Positions 47,990-61,009 of a stretch of DNA of 64,000 nt are shown here, in pieces (position 1 is the first letter of the stretch; each line of letters opens with the position of its first letter). The notes under the pieces are model-generated. The model did no database searches, was not told where the DNA came from, and saw nothing but the letters and a program-made list of their open reading frames with translations. Source of the stretch: Selaginella tamariscina (Eukaryota > Streptophyta > Lycopodiopsida > Selaginellales > Selaginellaceae); contig PUQB01000052.1 of assembly GCA_003024785.1 (NCBI GenBank), forward strand, positions 124,001 to 188,000. Reading direction: 5' to 3'. Both the position numbers and the translations under genes were made by a program.

Positions 47990-50900
47990 ACCTCGTCCGT
48001 TTTCCTTTCAGTGTTGGTGGATACAGGTTCAAGTTTGTCCTCTGTTTCTCAATCTGTTGCTACACGTTGCAGCCTTCATTTGCGTCGTGCGGTAGAACCA
48101 GTCTTCATTCTGTACGGCAACGGACATACTCATGCTTGTTCGCGGGATGAAGTGGACATTGTTGTTCGTGTGGATGATTGTGAGCTCGAGCTTCAATCTT
48201 TGCGGGTGGTGCCGAGTCAAGCTTTTCACCTTATTCTTGGTATGGATTGGTTAACTCGCAATCATGCCAAGTGTGACTTTGAAAAGTCTCCCCCTTGTTT
48301 GACTCTCCCTCGTCTTTCTTCCATTCCTCTTACTTCTATTCCACTTCGTCCATCTGCTTCCACCTCTGCTTCCATCACTTTTGTCTCACCCTATTTCCAA
48401 CCATTTTCCCTTCATGCTCTTCCTTTTCTTCTTTGGATCCATCAGATGATCGTCGTGCTGTAGTTGTTGATCAACTCAAGAAGGAGTATGCTGATCTTTT
48501 CAACTTCGACTTGTCATCTGGGGCCAAGATTGCGACACGCCACCCTATTCCAACTGGAGAAGCTAGGCCAATCAAGGTACCTGTTCGGCGTCGATCACCA
48601 AAGGAGCTCAAGATCTTACGAGCGAATGTCAAAGAGATGTTGGAGAAGGGTGTTATCCGGAAGTCTCGAAGTCCTTGGGCGTGCGAACCTCACCTTGTGA
48701 CGAAGCCTGATGGGAGCGTTCGATTCTGCATTGACTATCGCCCGTTAAATGAGGTAACCGTCTCAGATGTGTACCCACTTCCTCATACTGCAGACCTTTT
48801 GGATCGACTGGGGCGGAGCCGTTGGTTCACCAAGTTAGATCTCGCATCTGGATATTGGCAAGTTCCGATGGCTGACATGGACATTCCCAAGACTGCTTTT
48901 CGACACCATTTGGCCTGTACGAGTTCCTGGTGATGCCTTTCGGTTTGAGCAATGCTCCAGCAACTTTCCAGCGTATGATGGACGAGGTTCTTTGCGACAT
49001 GCCGGAGGTGACTGCCGATTTCATCGATGATGTTTTGATCCATTCGGATGGAACGTGGGAGGAGCATGTCGGTGATGTACGTAAGGTTTTGGATCGACTG
49101 CGGGAAGTTGGTTTGAAGTTGAAGCCATCTAAGTGTGTGTTTGGATCAAAGGACACCACTTATCTGGGTTATCGCATTTCACGTGAAGGTTTGCAAGTCG
49201 ATCCTGACAAACTAGTTGCAGTTTTGAAGTTCCCTACGCCAAAGTGTGTGAATGATGTGCAACGCTTTCTTGGCAAGGTACAATATCTGGGTCGTTTTGT
49301 GGATCATCTTTCAGATCGTACTGCACCGTTGCGCGCGTTGTTGAAATCGTCAATGACTTCTTTTGTTTGGTCTAAGGATTGCAAGCAGGCATTTGCAGAT
49401 CTCAAAGAGTTGTTGACGACTCCTCCAGTTTTGGCGTACCCGGATTACACCGTCCTTTCATCTTGCGTGTAGATGCTTCTGACATCGGCCTCGGGGGTGT
49501 ATTGATGCAGGAGAGTACGAGTGTTCCTGGCCAACGACATCCCATTGCGTACATCAGCCGTACATTGCAGCCAGCAGAGGTGAATTACTCCACGACTGAA
49601 AAGGAGTGTCTAGCAGCAGTTTGGGGTTTTGAGAAGCTCCATGCCTACTTGCATGGTTCGCGGACGTTGTTGGAAGGATCATGCAGCAGTCACTTCGTTG
49701 TTGAAGCGAAGAATTTGATTGGGTACTGCTCGGTGGGCCTTGAAACTTCAAATTTACGACTTTGAAGTTGTTCATCGTCCAGGAGTTCCATGGCTGATGC
49801 TGATGCTCTTTCTCGGGCTCCTCTTCCACCTTCTCTCTCTTCTGTTGCCCCAGAGGAACCAGTTGTTCCAGCTTCAGTGGACTTTTTGGATGAAGATTCC
49901 GTACCATCAGCAGTTGCTGTGCTTGACGTTCAGTGTCCGCAGAATGCAGAGTTAGATTTGCCGTCTTTGGATGAGGTTCGGGAAGCTCAAAAGGTTGAGC
50001 CGTGGATTCGAAGGCTTCGTGATGGGTTTGAGAATCCTGCATCACTTGCTGATGACTTGCCTTTCAGGCATTTACATTCACAGTATCGCCTTCAGGATGA
50101 CCTTCTTTATTTTGTGGGGACTGATCCAGATGATCCTTTGCGGTTGGTGGTGCCTTCAATCTTCATTCCACGCTTCCTCCATGCTTACCATGACTCTCCT
50201 ATTCTTGGCGGGCACATGGGACATCGTCGGGTGATGGAGAAGCTGCGCAGATCTTTCTATTGGCCGGAGTTGCGAGGAGATGTGATTCGGTATGTGCGTA
50301 GTTGTGTGTGGTGCCAAGCTCGCAATACTCCCCCATGTGCTTCGGAAGGACGGTTGGAGTCAATTGCAGTTTCTCGTCCGTTTGAATTGGTGGCATTTGA
50401 TTTGATGGGACCTTTTCCGCGGTCAACTGCTGGTAACGAGTACGTTATTATTGCTTCTGATTACCTAACTCGTTGGGTAGAAGTTGGTGCTCTTGCTAGT
50501 GCGACTGCTTCTGCTGTTGGTCAGTTTCTCCTGAATCGGGTCGTGTTTCAGCATTCTTGTCCGGAGCGAATTCTCTCGGATAATGGTCCCGCATTTATGG
50601 CTGAGGCATTTCATGTTTTGACATCTCGATTAGGGATACGCCACACTTTCACAAGTGCTTATCATCCTCAGACAGATGGTTTAGTGGAACGGCTCGTCAG
50701 AACCTTCAAGGGGATGATCGCAAGTATGTGAACTTTCAACATTCAGATTGGGATGGTTATCTGCCGTCTCTCCGATATGCTTATGTCACTGGAGTTCAAA
50801 GTTCCATTGGTACTTCCCATATAAGCTTTTGTATGGTCATGACCCGGTGTTGCCAACGGAGTTGGGTTTGCCTTCTCGGTTACCGCGAGCTGCTGATGCT

Positions 50901-51306
50901 AGGTCGGGATCGGTATCTGACGAGCATCTTCCATTGGTTCGTGCGGAGTCAGCAGAACACTTGGGCCGCGTACAAGTAGGACAACAACAACGTACAACTC
51001 GCATCATCGTCCTCCTGCGGAGTACAAGGTTGATGAACTGGTGTTGGTTCGTTTTCCCAAGCTTACGGTACGTGGTTTAGCTAAGAGTCTCCTTCCTCAG
51101 TGGAAAGGACCGTATCGAGTGTACGGCAAGTAGGGCCACAGGTTTATGAGGTTCGGCACGACATTCAACCCGATCCTCCGGAGATTGTACATGTACAACG
51201 GTTGAAGCATTTTGTGCAACGGGAACAAGTTGTGCCGCCTACAGATCCACCAGTGCCTCCTCCTGATGTTCCTCCAGATCCGGGCCCGTCTACAAGAGAA
51301 CCCTAA
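47990..51306 (+). pseudogene. Retrotransposon pol: protease, RT, RNase H, integrase, frame-broken
   Basis: The aspartic protease has LVDTGSS and LILGMDWL. Reverse transcriptase shows FCIDYRPLNEVTVSDVYPLP, KLDLASGYWQVPM, MPFGLSNAPATFQRMM and the active site FIDDVLIHS. RNase H shows RVDASDIGLGGVLMQ and STTEKECLAAVW. Integrase has an HHCC zinc site (GGHMGH and CVWCQ), the catalytic DDE residues (FDLMGPF, LSDNGPAF, GLVERLVRTFKG) and a C-terminal GPY-like LPQWKGPYRV. Slips are seen near 48905, 49460, 49670-49790, 50720, 50810, 50990 and 51110. It ends in a proline-rich tail and TAA. Confidence 0.9.
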
Positions 51307-51361
51307 CCAACTTACACCCTTCCGAGAGGAAAGAGGATGATGTAAAGTCGTACATGGAGGA

Positions 51362-51525
51362 TGATGTAAAATCCCACATGTACGACTGCATGTGCACATA
51401 TATTATTAGCATAATGAATTTTAATAGCCGTCGATATTAGATTCAATCTGAACCACTCGCTCTTGTATATAAGTTAAGGTTCTGAACTAATGGATATACA
51501 CATTTCTATATTCCGAACTCTCACA
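51362..51525 (+). repeat. 3' LTR, 164 bp
   Basis: Starts TGATGTAAAATCCCACATG and ends CCGAACTCTCACA. A purine-rich tract (GAGAGGAAAGAGGA, 51323-51336) lies shortly upstream. Between them is a 24-bp tandem duplication (AGGATGATGTAAA...CATG), so the true LTR edge could be 51337. Several differences from the 5' LTR are G-to-A or C-to-T changes. Confidence 0.85.
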
Positions 51526-51712
51526 ATGTGAAAATAATTAATTATGTAAAGAAAATTAAAAAGATTTAAATATAATTCCACGTATTTTTTTAATTTATTA
51601 ATAAGGTGATTATTACACATTGTACAAAATATATAAACATAATGGCAAAGAGAACTTAATCATTTAGTTTATTATAATATCCATTTACGTTGTTCTCCAT
51701 GTATCCTCGCGC

Positions 51713-51749
<37 letters not shown>

Positions 51750-51880
51750 TAAACTAAACTAGTTTTAGTCTGAAAGCATTACGGTTTAAATTAAAATATG
51801 TAATCAAATTATAATATGTGGCCACACACACACACACACTCACTTACACCAGTATTAAACGCCAAATAAACATGCTTTGT
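51526..51880. other. AT-rich spacer with GT/GA microsatellite
   Basis: Contains a (GT)n(GA)n tract near 51713-51748 and a CA tract near 51823-51840. No gene is seen. Confidence 0.45.
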
Positions 51881-53218
51881 TTATATGTAATGGCGTCTGT
51901 TCCAGCAACAAGGTGTCTTTGCTCTTATATGATCCAACTCAATCTCACGTTCTTTCTCCTTCTTTCTAATTCTTTTTTCATTTCCGCAATCTGCACACAA
52001 TTGTGTGTGTGTGTGCGTGTGAAGAAAAGATATATAAGATATGTCTACATGTAAGTTTATATGTATGTGTGTATGCAATATATACAATGTTGTATATAAT
52101 ATAAAATAATGGTTTTATTATATACCGCATGTTGTCCTCCATGAGGCCTTTTAGGTAATCCTTTTATGTTGCATCCTTCCAATGTCGTGCTCCAAAGAAT
52201 GTGGAGCAAATCTGTTAAATACAGTAAATCTCGTCTAATATCATTTTAATAACCTCTACTAAAAGGTAGTCCCACCGTACATAAAATACATATAAATATA
52301 AATAAAATAAGCCTGTATAATTTATAACCTCCTTAATTTTAATAAATTTACATTTAAATTAACTTATATATATATATATATATATATTATATAATATTAT
52401 ATATATATATATATATATAGTATTTCTAAGTAATTTTTGCAAAACTATATTAATTTAATGTAATTTAATTCAAATGTTTAAATTTAATAAACCAAGAGAT
52501 AATCTGCTATATGTATAAATGTGTGTGTGTGTGTGTGTCTATACATATATATCCACACACACACACACACACACAATATATGTTCAAATTGTTAGAAGCA
52601 AATGAAAACTAATTAGAATAGGAGGCTTACTTGTTCAAGTACTCGTTGTAACAATGCAAGTCATATTCTTCATGAGCTTTTCGGATTCGTTCAGATTCCT
52701 TTATTTTAAGTTGTTCCTCCATGTTTGATTTCAATTCCTGTCTGTATGCCATTATATTAATTATATTTGATATATATATAATATATATATAATAAATAGT
52801 TAAACATAAGTTTAACGATTTTTTACTCATAATACACACACACACACACACACACATCATATAACGTGCATACACAAATTGAATACTTACTGTCGCCTTC
52901 TAGTCTCATCTCTATTGGGAGAAACCCTTTGTTTAACTTCAGCCTTCATGTAATATTTTCTTGCTGGATTTTAAGCACTGTAATTGGTCATGGTACTCTT
53001 GTCTATGTTCTGCATTAAATAAATAAAACATACACTAGTTATATATCTATATCAATAATAAGGTACATATGTAAACACCTGATGTGTATAACTAACCTCT
53101 CATTCTTGGAATATGCGATTGCTGATCTGGGTCTTCTGTTAAGGATGCTCTGTCGCAGGCAGCATTTTACAGGTTGTGTGTAAAAACTCTGTAAGAAATC
53201 TTCCCTAACTCCAGCCAT
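51881..53218 (-). CDS. Small highly charged coiled-coil protein, unknown function
   Basis: Minus-strand exons: the first starts at ATG 53218 (MAGVREDFLQSFYTQPVKCC, then NRRPRSAIAYSKNE). The second (about 53015-52890) has ARKYYMKAEVKQRVSPNRDE. The third (about 52740-52630) has ELKSNMEEQLKIKESERIRK followed by AHEEYDLHCYNEYLNK. The fourth (about 52204-52123) has LEHDIGRMQHK and DYLKGLMEDNMR. The last has IAEMKKELERR and EREIELDHIRAK, ending YI with TAA at 51881. The dense Glu/Lys/Arg helices recall ciliary and microtubule-associated coiled-coil proteins; that link is only inference, encouraged by SAS-6 in the same window. Several joins need one-base corrections. Introns hold CA/GT tracts. Confidence 0.5.
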
Positions 53219-53931
53219 GTTTGAGTTCAAGAGCCCTAATTATGTCAACAATCCTGTGATCGTCCCCCATTGAACCACCAAGAGGTGTGTGCGTGCGTGT
53301 ACAAGGTTAGGGCATGCTCTTGACACGTGGACACTAACTGCAAAAAAACGGTACGGAAAACATTAGTTTTTAACTTTATATAGTAATGTGTAATTCACAA
53401 TATAAAAGTATATATATATAACACAGACACACTTACATATTGTATTACACATATAAACACATGCGAAAAAACACTTATAAGCACCGACATACACACAATG
53501 CACAAGTACACACAAACCACAAACATTGTATACGTACGTATAATAATCACAAGTGTATTTAGTTGTTAAACGAAGAACGTAAACAGGCTGCTTAAAATAC
53601 CAGTAAGAAAACTATTACATGGAGGATACAAAGGGTTTTCTTGGGAGAGGGCGTGTGTGTGTTGTGTGTGTGTGTGTGTGTGTGTTATGAGATATTATTA
53701 TTATTTAAAGAAACAAAAAGCTAGAGTATATAATTTTTCATTTTTGCTTGAGATCCAAAAGAAAGCACGGGCACTACATTGCTTCAGTCACATAATGTGT
53801 GTTTGTGATGTGTGTCTGAGAGAGAGAGATAGTATATGGCGTAGCGTGTGCAATTCTGTCAAGAACGCACGCTTTATGAATATAAAGCTACGTGATAACC
53901 AATCGTGTGTGTGTGAGAGAGAGAGAGTTAA

Positions 53932-53964
<33 letters not shown>

Positions 53965-54382
53965 CACAAAATACCTCGAAATGATTTACTCCGAGCTATC
54001 TATTAGCATACATGCACGCACGCTCCACACACCAGGGGAAAATCATCTCTCCATAGATTTACCGCTGGAAACAATAAGATAACATTGATACGTAAAGAAA
54101 CGAAATGGCTATAATCGTACCTTTGAGAGGGTTGAAGGAACGTGAAATCTAAACAATGCTTGCTTAAGAAGAATCAGACACATACCAACACATTTGCATA
54201 ATATATAATAACAATAATGAGTATGTGGTACTCAGTAATGAATTGTACATACCACAGTACAACAAATACGCATGTATTTATACATCAACTGTCTATAAAT
54301 GTATGTGTTTATGCATATAAATGATAAGCATATGTATATAAAATTTATTTAAAAATAAATCAATGAACTCACATAATTTCAT
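53219..54382. other. Intergenic DNA with microsatellites
   Basis: GT tracts lie near 53650-53686, and a GT/GA/CT/CA mixture near 53907-53964. No supported gene is seen. Confidence 0.45.
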
Positions 54383-54811
54383 TTACAAAGGCTGCATAAC
54401 CTCTTCTATTCTCTGCAGCTTGAATCCTTAACAAAAAAGTTTCTGTAGAATTTAAACATCCGGTTAATTCTTATATTTAATTGTTATATATATATATAGG
54501 CGTGTGCGTGTGCGTACATAAGAAGCATCCACTAAAAAGTGAGTTTATTCAATCGTATATAGACTGTCTTACCTTACTAGCCGGTAGCAATGCAGTATCT
54601 TCTACTCCCTGTTAAACTAAGTATCTGTAAAACACGAAAAACTATTAGCAAACAATGCATTTACATGTTATATTCATATACCAACATGCATGCCCGTGTA
54701 TATAAGCGTCACATGAGTGTATGCATAATTGTATTATGACAAATACACAACATATTGTTAATTTTGGTTAGTTTACCTTCCTTGTCAGGGGTTCATTCAG
54801 CAGCCACGTCC
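54383..54811 (-). other. Possible extra 3' exons of the SUMO protease gene
   Basis: Three splice-bounded minus-strand stretches look coding: a frame after the stop at 54812 reading LRTWLLNEPLTRK up to a GTAAAC donor near 54777, then GVEDTALLPASK (about 54609-54574), then FKLQRIEEVMQPL with TAA at 54383. They would be reached only if the stop at 54812, which follows a T run, is a one-base error. Otherwise they are 3' flank. Confidence 0.3.
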
Positions 54812-56504
54812 TCAAAAAGATGCCTCTAGAATATCTTTTACTTTGCTTCTCAATTGTGACGCATCTCTAGGCCGGAACCATTTTCTACCAAACTGAATAC
54901 AAATAGTTAGAAAAAATATAACAACGTACACACACACACACTACATATGTATGTATGGTATGGAGGATAATTCATGTACTATGTACGATACACGGTTCAT
55001 ATTTATGCATACATTAAGTTGGTTCTTTTAATTAGTTGTTTTAGGATAAGACTTCTACTTTAAGTGTATATATATATGTGTGCGCATTACAAGGTCTATT
55101 ATATAGAATATTAACAATTTCAGCTACCAGGTTTTCTGTATTCGTTAGCTTGCACGGCAAGGGCGCCGTTTCCACAAAGCGTTGAATGTAATACAGCAGG
55201 AAAAGCCCACAATCGTATTCGTTTTCTTGCCGCGGTACCTGCAAGATATACATACATACACATATTATCCTTATAAATTCTATATCTGTATACATAATAT
55301 AAAAAGCACACACCTCAACCCTTTCCTTGATGATTTGATTCCATTTGATCTCTGTTGCATTTTCCACCAGCTTATGTTCCGAATTAAGATACCTAGTAAA
55401 AACATAAAGGGCTAGATTAATATTTAAACATGAACATGATGATTATTTATAATTACTTGCGAAGACATTTGAATATTTCCAGACTTGCATGACCGTTCTC
55501 GAGTGAATCAAGGTGGAAAATGTAAGGCATGAGTCCACCGCCTGATTGCGAGAAAGCAACAATTGCAAGGCTCCAATGCAACCTGTATTTGCATTATACA
55601 TATTTATTATATTCGTTACATAGTACTTAAATAATTATGATAAGAATATTTATCTTAGCATACCTGTTATTAATGGGTAAAATTAGATAAGATTTATCAA
55701 GTATGTTTGTTCCTTTAGTCCACTTTCGCAACTTAGAGAAAGCTTCCTTCCGTTTCTGTTCATCCTGAGAATATATATATGAAGTAAAATGATATGTTAA
55801 TAACTGGTTATACACTTCATGTTTATAGCTTACTTGAAAACTTAGTAAATATAACTTAGTTATAAGTATTATAAAGTATCAACCTTACAATCGAAGGCCT
55901 CCGTAAGCTTCTTGTAGAAAAAGCTGTTGAAGAAATGGAATTTCTCTTTACGTTCATGGTCCAGACCTTCGGGTCTTTGGAGATATCTGCAATAAATATG
56001 AGAGAGAGATTTGCTGACAAAACCATCTACTCACTTTATGTAGAAGTCTATCACCGTGTCGTTCAGGAACTCCATAGGCCTTAGATGATGTAAATCTCGA
56101 TAGTAAACCTCAACCGCATCAGGATCGTCTCTGTAAATAATAAAAGAAACATCATTATTTACTTATAAATCGCTAGTGTAAACACACACACACACAGAGT
56201 ACACATACATACAATTTAACACAGGGAACACACATACCTGGATGGATAGGCAATCTTGTGATTTAAATCCACTTTCCTGAGATTACAGAAAACATAAGTA
56301 TCAGAAAATACTTAAATTGCAAAGTAAACCTTCTCTCTGCAATACGTGAACTTGTCCTCCTTAATGTAGCCTTAGCCGAATTCAAACTGCCACATTTATC
56401 GGTGATCTCGTCATCGGAAGAAAATAGAACAACCATATCCTGAAAACCACAAAGTTACACACACACACAGATACATACATATATACATTTGTGTGTGTGT
56501 GTGT

Positions 56505-56569
<65 letters not shown>

Positions 56570-56891
56570 CCTGAGATTTGCAAACAGGTGATTTTGAAGG
56601 GTTCCTTGTAGATGTCGTAGATGGTTGTTCGGCTCTTAATATCTGTGAAGATTAAGTTGTGACATAAATTACAATACAAACACATATACACATACACCAC
56701 GCACACAAACAACCATACAAAATAAGAACATCTTACCGGCGTCATCGGCTTTCGTAGAACCTCCCGGGGTTAATTCTACAGAATAATACCGCAAAGAGTT
56801 AAGACAATTCATATAATTCTTCTTCACATATATTTATGCAGGCGTGGTATGTATGGCATATATACGTGCTCTCTCTCTCTCTCTATACAAG

Positions 56892-56939
<48 letters not shown>

Positions 56940-58761
56940 TACATACTGTATGTATGTATGTCCAACTTACTCCGTCGGGGACGATTTAGAGTCATTCAGC
57001 TCCGCAGGGAAGTCCCTTTTTTCTTCCTATGCCTAACGGGAACCTATGAAACTTTATCTCCTCCACAAACGCAAGGGGATCGACTCTCCTCTCCTGATAC
57101 TGCTCTTCAAATAATGGAATAATATAGAAAAGAAATAGGCAAGCTATTACCCCAATACCTTCGCGCTCGTGTTCTCGATGCTATCTATTAGACTACGCTT
57201 CTCATGTATCTGTAAAATGGAAAGGAATTGATAATACTGTACCATGTATTGATGCATATCATGCGCTAATGACAATCTATATGATAGAACTATCTGCTGT
57301 ATAAATGATATATATACTACTAGTATGCAAGATAACACTATATCTATGCATACATATTTAATATATCATTCACAACAATATAATATATACAAGTCAGCAT
57401 ATCGATACTTCTTATATATTTAACTATACACATACATAAAACTAGTCAATTATCTATATGCTTATATTATCATGAGTTTGATATCTCCAGCTATGTACAG
57501 ATATAGGTATACGAATACAAAATCATGATATATTCATGGAATTATAGTCTGTATAATACATACTACCCTATGCCAGATACAAAGGCCTAGCATACGAAGA
57601 TACAGAAAATATACACCCAAACTAGTCACCATATTTTATTTACATAAGATATAACATATACTAATATAGAATACACAGCCAAAAGTAAAATATAGTAAGT
57701 GATTATATATTTATATCTATAATTTTTACAAATTACATATACTTTGTAATACACTAATTTAAAAGCAGTCAGAAAGTTTGTATACACTTTATTACGAGTT
57801 AGTTTATACTATATTACACTCAACAAAAATGTGACCAATATTAACTTCATACATTATATATACTTCATTACAAATTAATACAGTATCTAATGATAATACC
57901 GATAAATACTATTTACTCTATATCACAACTTACCTGTGTTCCTGCTCCTTTCTGCTCGAATAACTAGTAAAAAAAAACCAAGATTGATTGAACGTGAAAC
58001 TTAATACAGAGTATACAGCAAAACAGTGCATTTTGTGTTAAACAAATGATATCTGTATATATACACCATACATATAAAGTTGCATGGTTGTCCACAATAT
58101 AATGCATTAATGTGATAAAACACGAAAAAATAATTTACTTTTTAAAGAGATTATGTTTACTATGCAAAAAAATTATGTATAAACTTATAAATGCATTTAT
58201 TTGATATAGGGTATATGCATACATTCAAGTTTAAGAAGAGGCAATCTTTTGAAGAGCCTTTATAGTTAAAACCACCTACACTATATCATTTATATTTATA
58301 GCGCGCGCGCACGTTAAATGCAGATTTTCGTATCTTCTCGTCGATACGACACCCACATACATGATAGGCCATATATGTCTGTGTATTGATCAGATTGTAA
58401 TCTCTCAAAAGCTCACAAAATGATCTCTTTTCGCTTGGTTGTAATGAAAAAACGATCTTTTGAAGAGATTAGCTTTGAGTACATTATGTGATGAATAATG
58501 AAGAAGGTACCTGTTTAGCTTTGTCGCGCTGTGCTTTCTCGGACTCAAGAAGATGGAGATGAACAAAGAGCTTGTTCTTGTTATCGGGGAGTCGGAGGTC
58601 CTGCTTGGTGAGGCGCTGAACTTAAGAATCTCGTCCTCGAGCTTTGAATCGCTGAATTTCCTGTAATCCTTGCTATCGTTCTCCTCGTAATCCACCAGCT
58701 GCATCTCCTGATCCTCCTGTATGCTGCTCGCGCAAGCCGCGTAGTCTATATCGATCGGCAT
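54812..58761 (-). CDS. ULP2-like SUMO protease (C48 cysteine peptidase)
   Basis: ULP/SENP enzymes remove SUMO from proteins. Exon 1 (58511-58761) starts MPIDIDYAACASSIQEDQEM, and after a one-base slip near 58620 reads LTKQDLRLPDNKNKLFVHLH. Small exons follow (57934-57963, 57151-57209 and others) with a Ser/Thr-rich linker. The protease domain is split over many short exons: LRPMEFLNDTVIDFYIK, EKFHFFNSFFYKKLTEAFD, KLRKWTKGTNILDKSYLILP, LHWSLAIVAFS with the catalytic His, FHLDSLENGHAS with the Asp, and VPRQENEYDCGLFLLYYIQR with Gln and Cys. It ends KWFRPRDASQLRSKVKDIL before TGA. The pattern is that of ULP2/SENP6-7-type plant proteases. The complete catalytic set argues for function. Confidence 0.85.
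56505..56572. repeat. (TA)n(GA)n microsatellite in a ULP intron
   Basis: About fifteen TA units run straight into about fifteen GA units, adjacent to a splice donor. Confidence 0.9.
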
Positions 58762-61009
58762 TTCCGATTTCTACATGGCGCACCGCAAGAACCCTATATC
58801 GCCATAGCCATCCCCTAAGAACCCTAATATCCCCTACAATCATTTGCCGCCGTACGAATCCTTACGTTTAAAAAATAAATAAATAAAAAGCCAATAAATC
58901 AAATTCATAATTGATGTTATGTTAGGTTTAGGGTAAATCCCCTGTTCTTAGGTTTTGTATAGAATATTATTTGAATCTTCTGTCAATATCAAAAGTGTGT
59001 TACTTATATTAAAAGTTAAATATTTTAATTACCCTTTAAATAATGTAATTGTTTAATGTTTTCTTTTGTATTGTTATAACATCAAATCTCACGTATTTAG
59101 TTCGCAACCTTTAAGAAGAATTAAATAAACAACTTTTGCATTTTTAATTATTTTTGAATGCTCTTCATTATTATTAATATTTCTATGATTATTCAATTAT
59201 GTTCTTTAACATTCAAGGAAATCACACTCAAATGATATCACGTTTTAAAAAATTAAATTTTAATAACATCTATAACAATGACAATGAGTACAATATAAAT
59301 ACTTTAATCATCATTTAAATCAATTAAAAATTGCAATACATAAACCTTTTAAAATAAAAATAACATATGAAAAATGCATTTAAAACATCTATTTTTTTTT
59401 TAAAGTAATATCATTATATCATGATTACTTTTTATAAACTTAAGACGAATAAGCATTAATTTTTATAATTATTATCACGATCGCCATGTATTTCATAATA
59501 ACTACATTGTTCTTTAGGTTTTATATAAGAGGTTTATTTACATCATAAATAATATTATTTAATTTAATATAAAGTTCTTCCTTTTTAAGAAAATTTATTT
59601 CTTAAGTTTGTAATTCCTAGACATACATAAAATTTTAATCTTATAATTTAATTATGATAATACTTTACCTTTTAAGATTTAACTATAATAATACTTTCTT
59701 TTTTAAAATTTATAATCCCAATATGATAGCGATAATATAAGAAAGACATAATTCGGCCATGGTTGTGCGTAGGATGGTGCTAGGTCTTTAATGTCGAAGA
59801 TTTAATGTTATTATTTATAATTATTTATTATTTATATATTTACATATACAAGCTAAGAAACTTAAAAAATACAGGTTAGGTTCTTCACCTTTTTAGTTAG
59901 TTTTTTCATTTATAATTCATTAAACATTTAAAAAATAAATAAACAAAGAAACATGAATTTTTATTTTAATTTATCAGAAAATAAAAAAATTTCATACAAA
60001 TTTTTATATTCACTATCTAGTTACAAGACATGTATACAAATTAAAGATATAAAAAATGCGTGATAAATGAAAGTTATTTATAATTTTTTTCATAAGATTA
60101 ATCATAATAAAAATAAATAATTTTTTAAAATAATGTGTGAAGTTAAATTCTAAGTAATTAAGGTTAAATGGTTGTGCTTTTACTATACCATAAACTTAAA
60201 AAAGTACAAGTTACATAAATAATATCACAAATTTAAAAAGTCGTTATATTAAAGCTACACCCTACATTAAAATATGTAATTACATTAAAAAAAATAATTA
60301 ATAATAAATTGCAATGTTTATAAGACTATCACAATAGAGTTAAATTATTGTTTATACAAAATTATTCTTCTATTATGAATACTGAGTCCATAATAATAAA
60401 TTTAAGTTGTTTTATACTTTATTATAATAGTTAATTACCATACAATTAATTATTTTTTATTAAAAAATTTAATTTTCACCATAAATATCCTTTACATCCC
60501 AAGCATGTAGCAAAATTATAAAACATATATATAAACAATACTTAATCCAACACCATAAATTCTTCATTAATAAATAATTGACCATTATTAAAAATTTCGA
60601 CCATTTAAAGTTTATTTAAAGTTATATTTATAAGGATCCTTTTACTAAATGTATACACACATAATAATTAAGCATAATATTTTTGCATCCCATGTATAAG
60701 TTATTTTTCACAATCCAGCCCCCTCTTTTAATTACAATTAATTAAGTTAATTATTATAAATCAATGTTTAACCCATAAATAATAAAATATATATAATAAA
60801 TATTTAATATTTAATATATATTTGAATGTCCTAATATGTAACACATACACATGTCATGCACAAAATAAAGCATTTACATACACAGTATGCACACACGAAG
60901 GTAAAAAATAATTAATTAAATTTTCATTAAAATGTAACACACACCTTTTTGAAGAACGTATACTGTCACAACGTATATTATACAAGAAAAAAAAAATAAC
61001 ATGAAATAT
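58762..61009. other. AT-rich intergenic DNA
   Basis: The first 100 bp, 5' of the ULP start, contain repeated AACCCTA words (AGAACCCTATATCG and AAGAACCCTAATATC), probably part of the promoter. The rest is more than 2 kb of very AT-rich sequence with no gene seen. Confidence 0.5.

Larger units (their letters stand above)
46641..51525 (+). mobile_element. Ty3/gypsy LTR retrotransposon, decayed
   Basis: Two similar terminal repeats (TG...CA) enclose gag and pol in the order protease, reverse transcriptase, RNase H, integrase, which is the Ty3/gypsy order. The element is about 4.9 kb. The frames are broken in several places, so it is not autonomous as read. The two LTRs differ at roughly one site in ten by eye, which implies an old insertion. 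No matching 5-bp target-site duplication is seen (AATTA on the left, ATGTG on the right). Confidence 0.92.

Noticed and set aside
53657..54082. 141-codon plus-strand frame
   Set aside because: Largely GT, GA, CT and CA microsatellites with Ser-Leu and Arg-Glu runs. No conserved motif.
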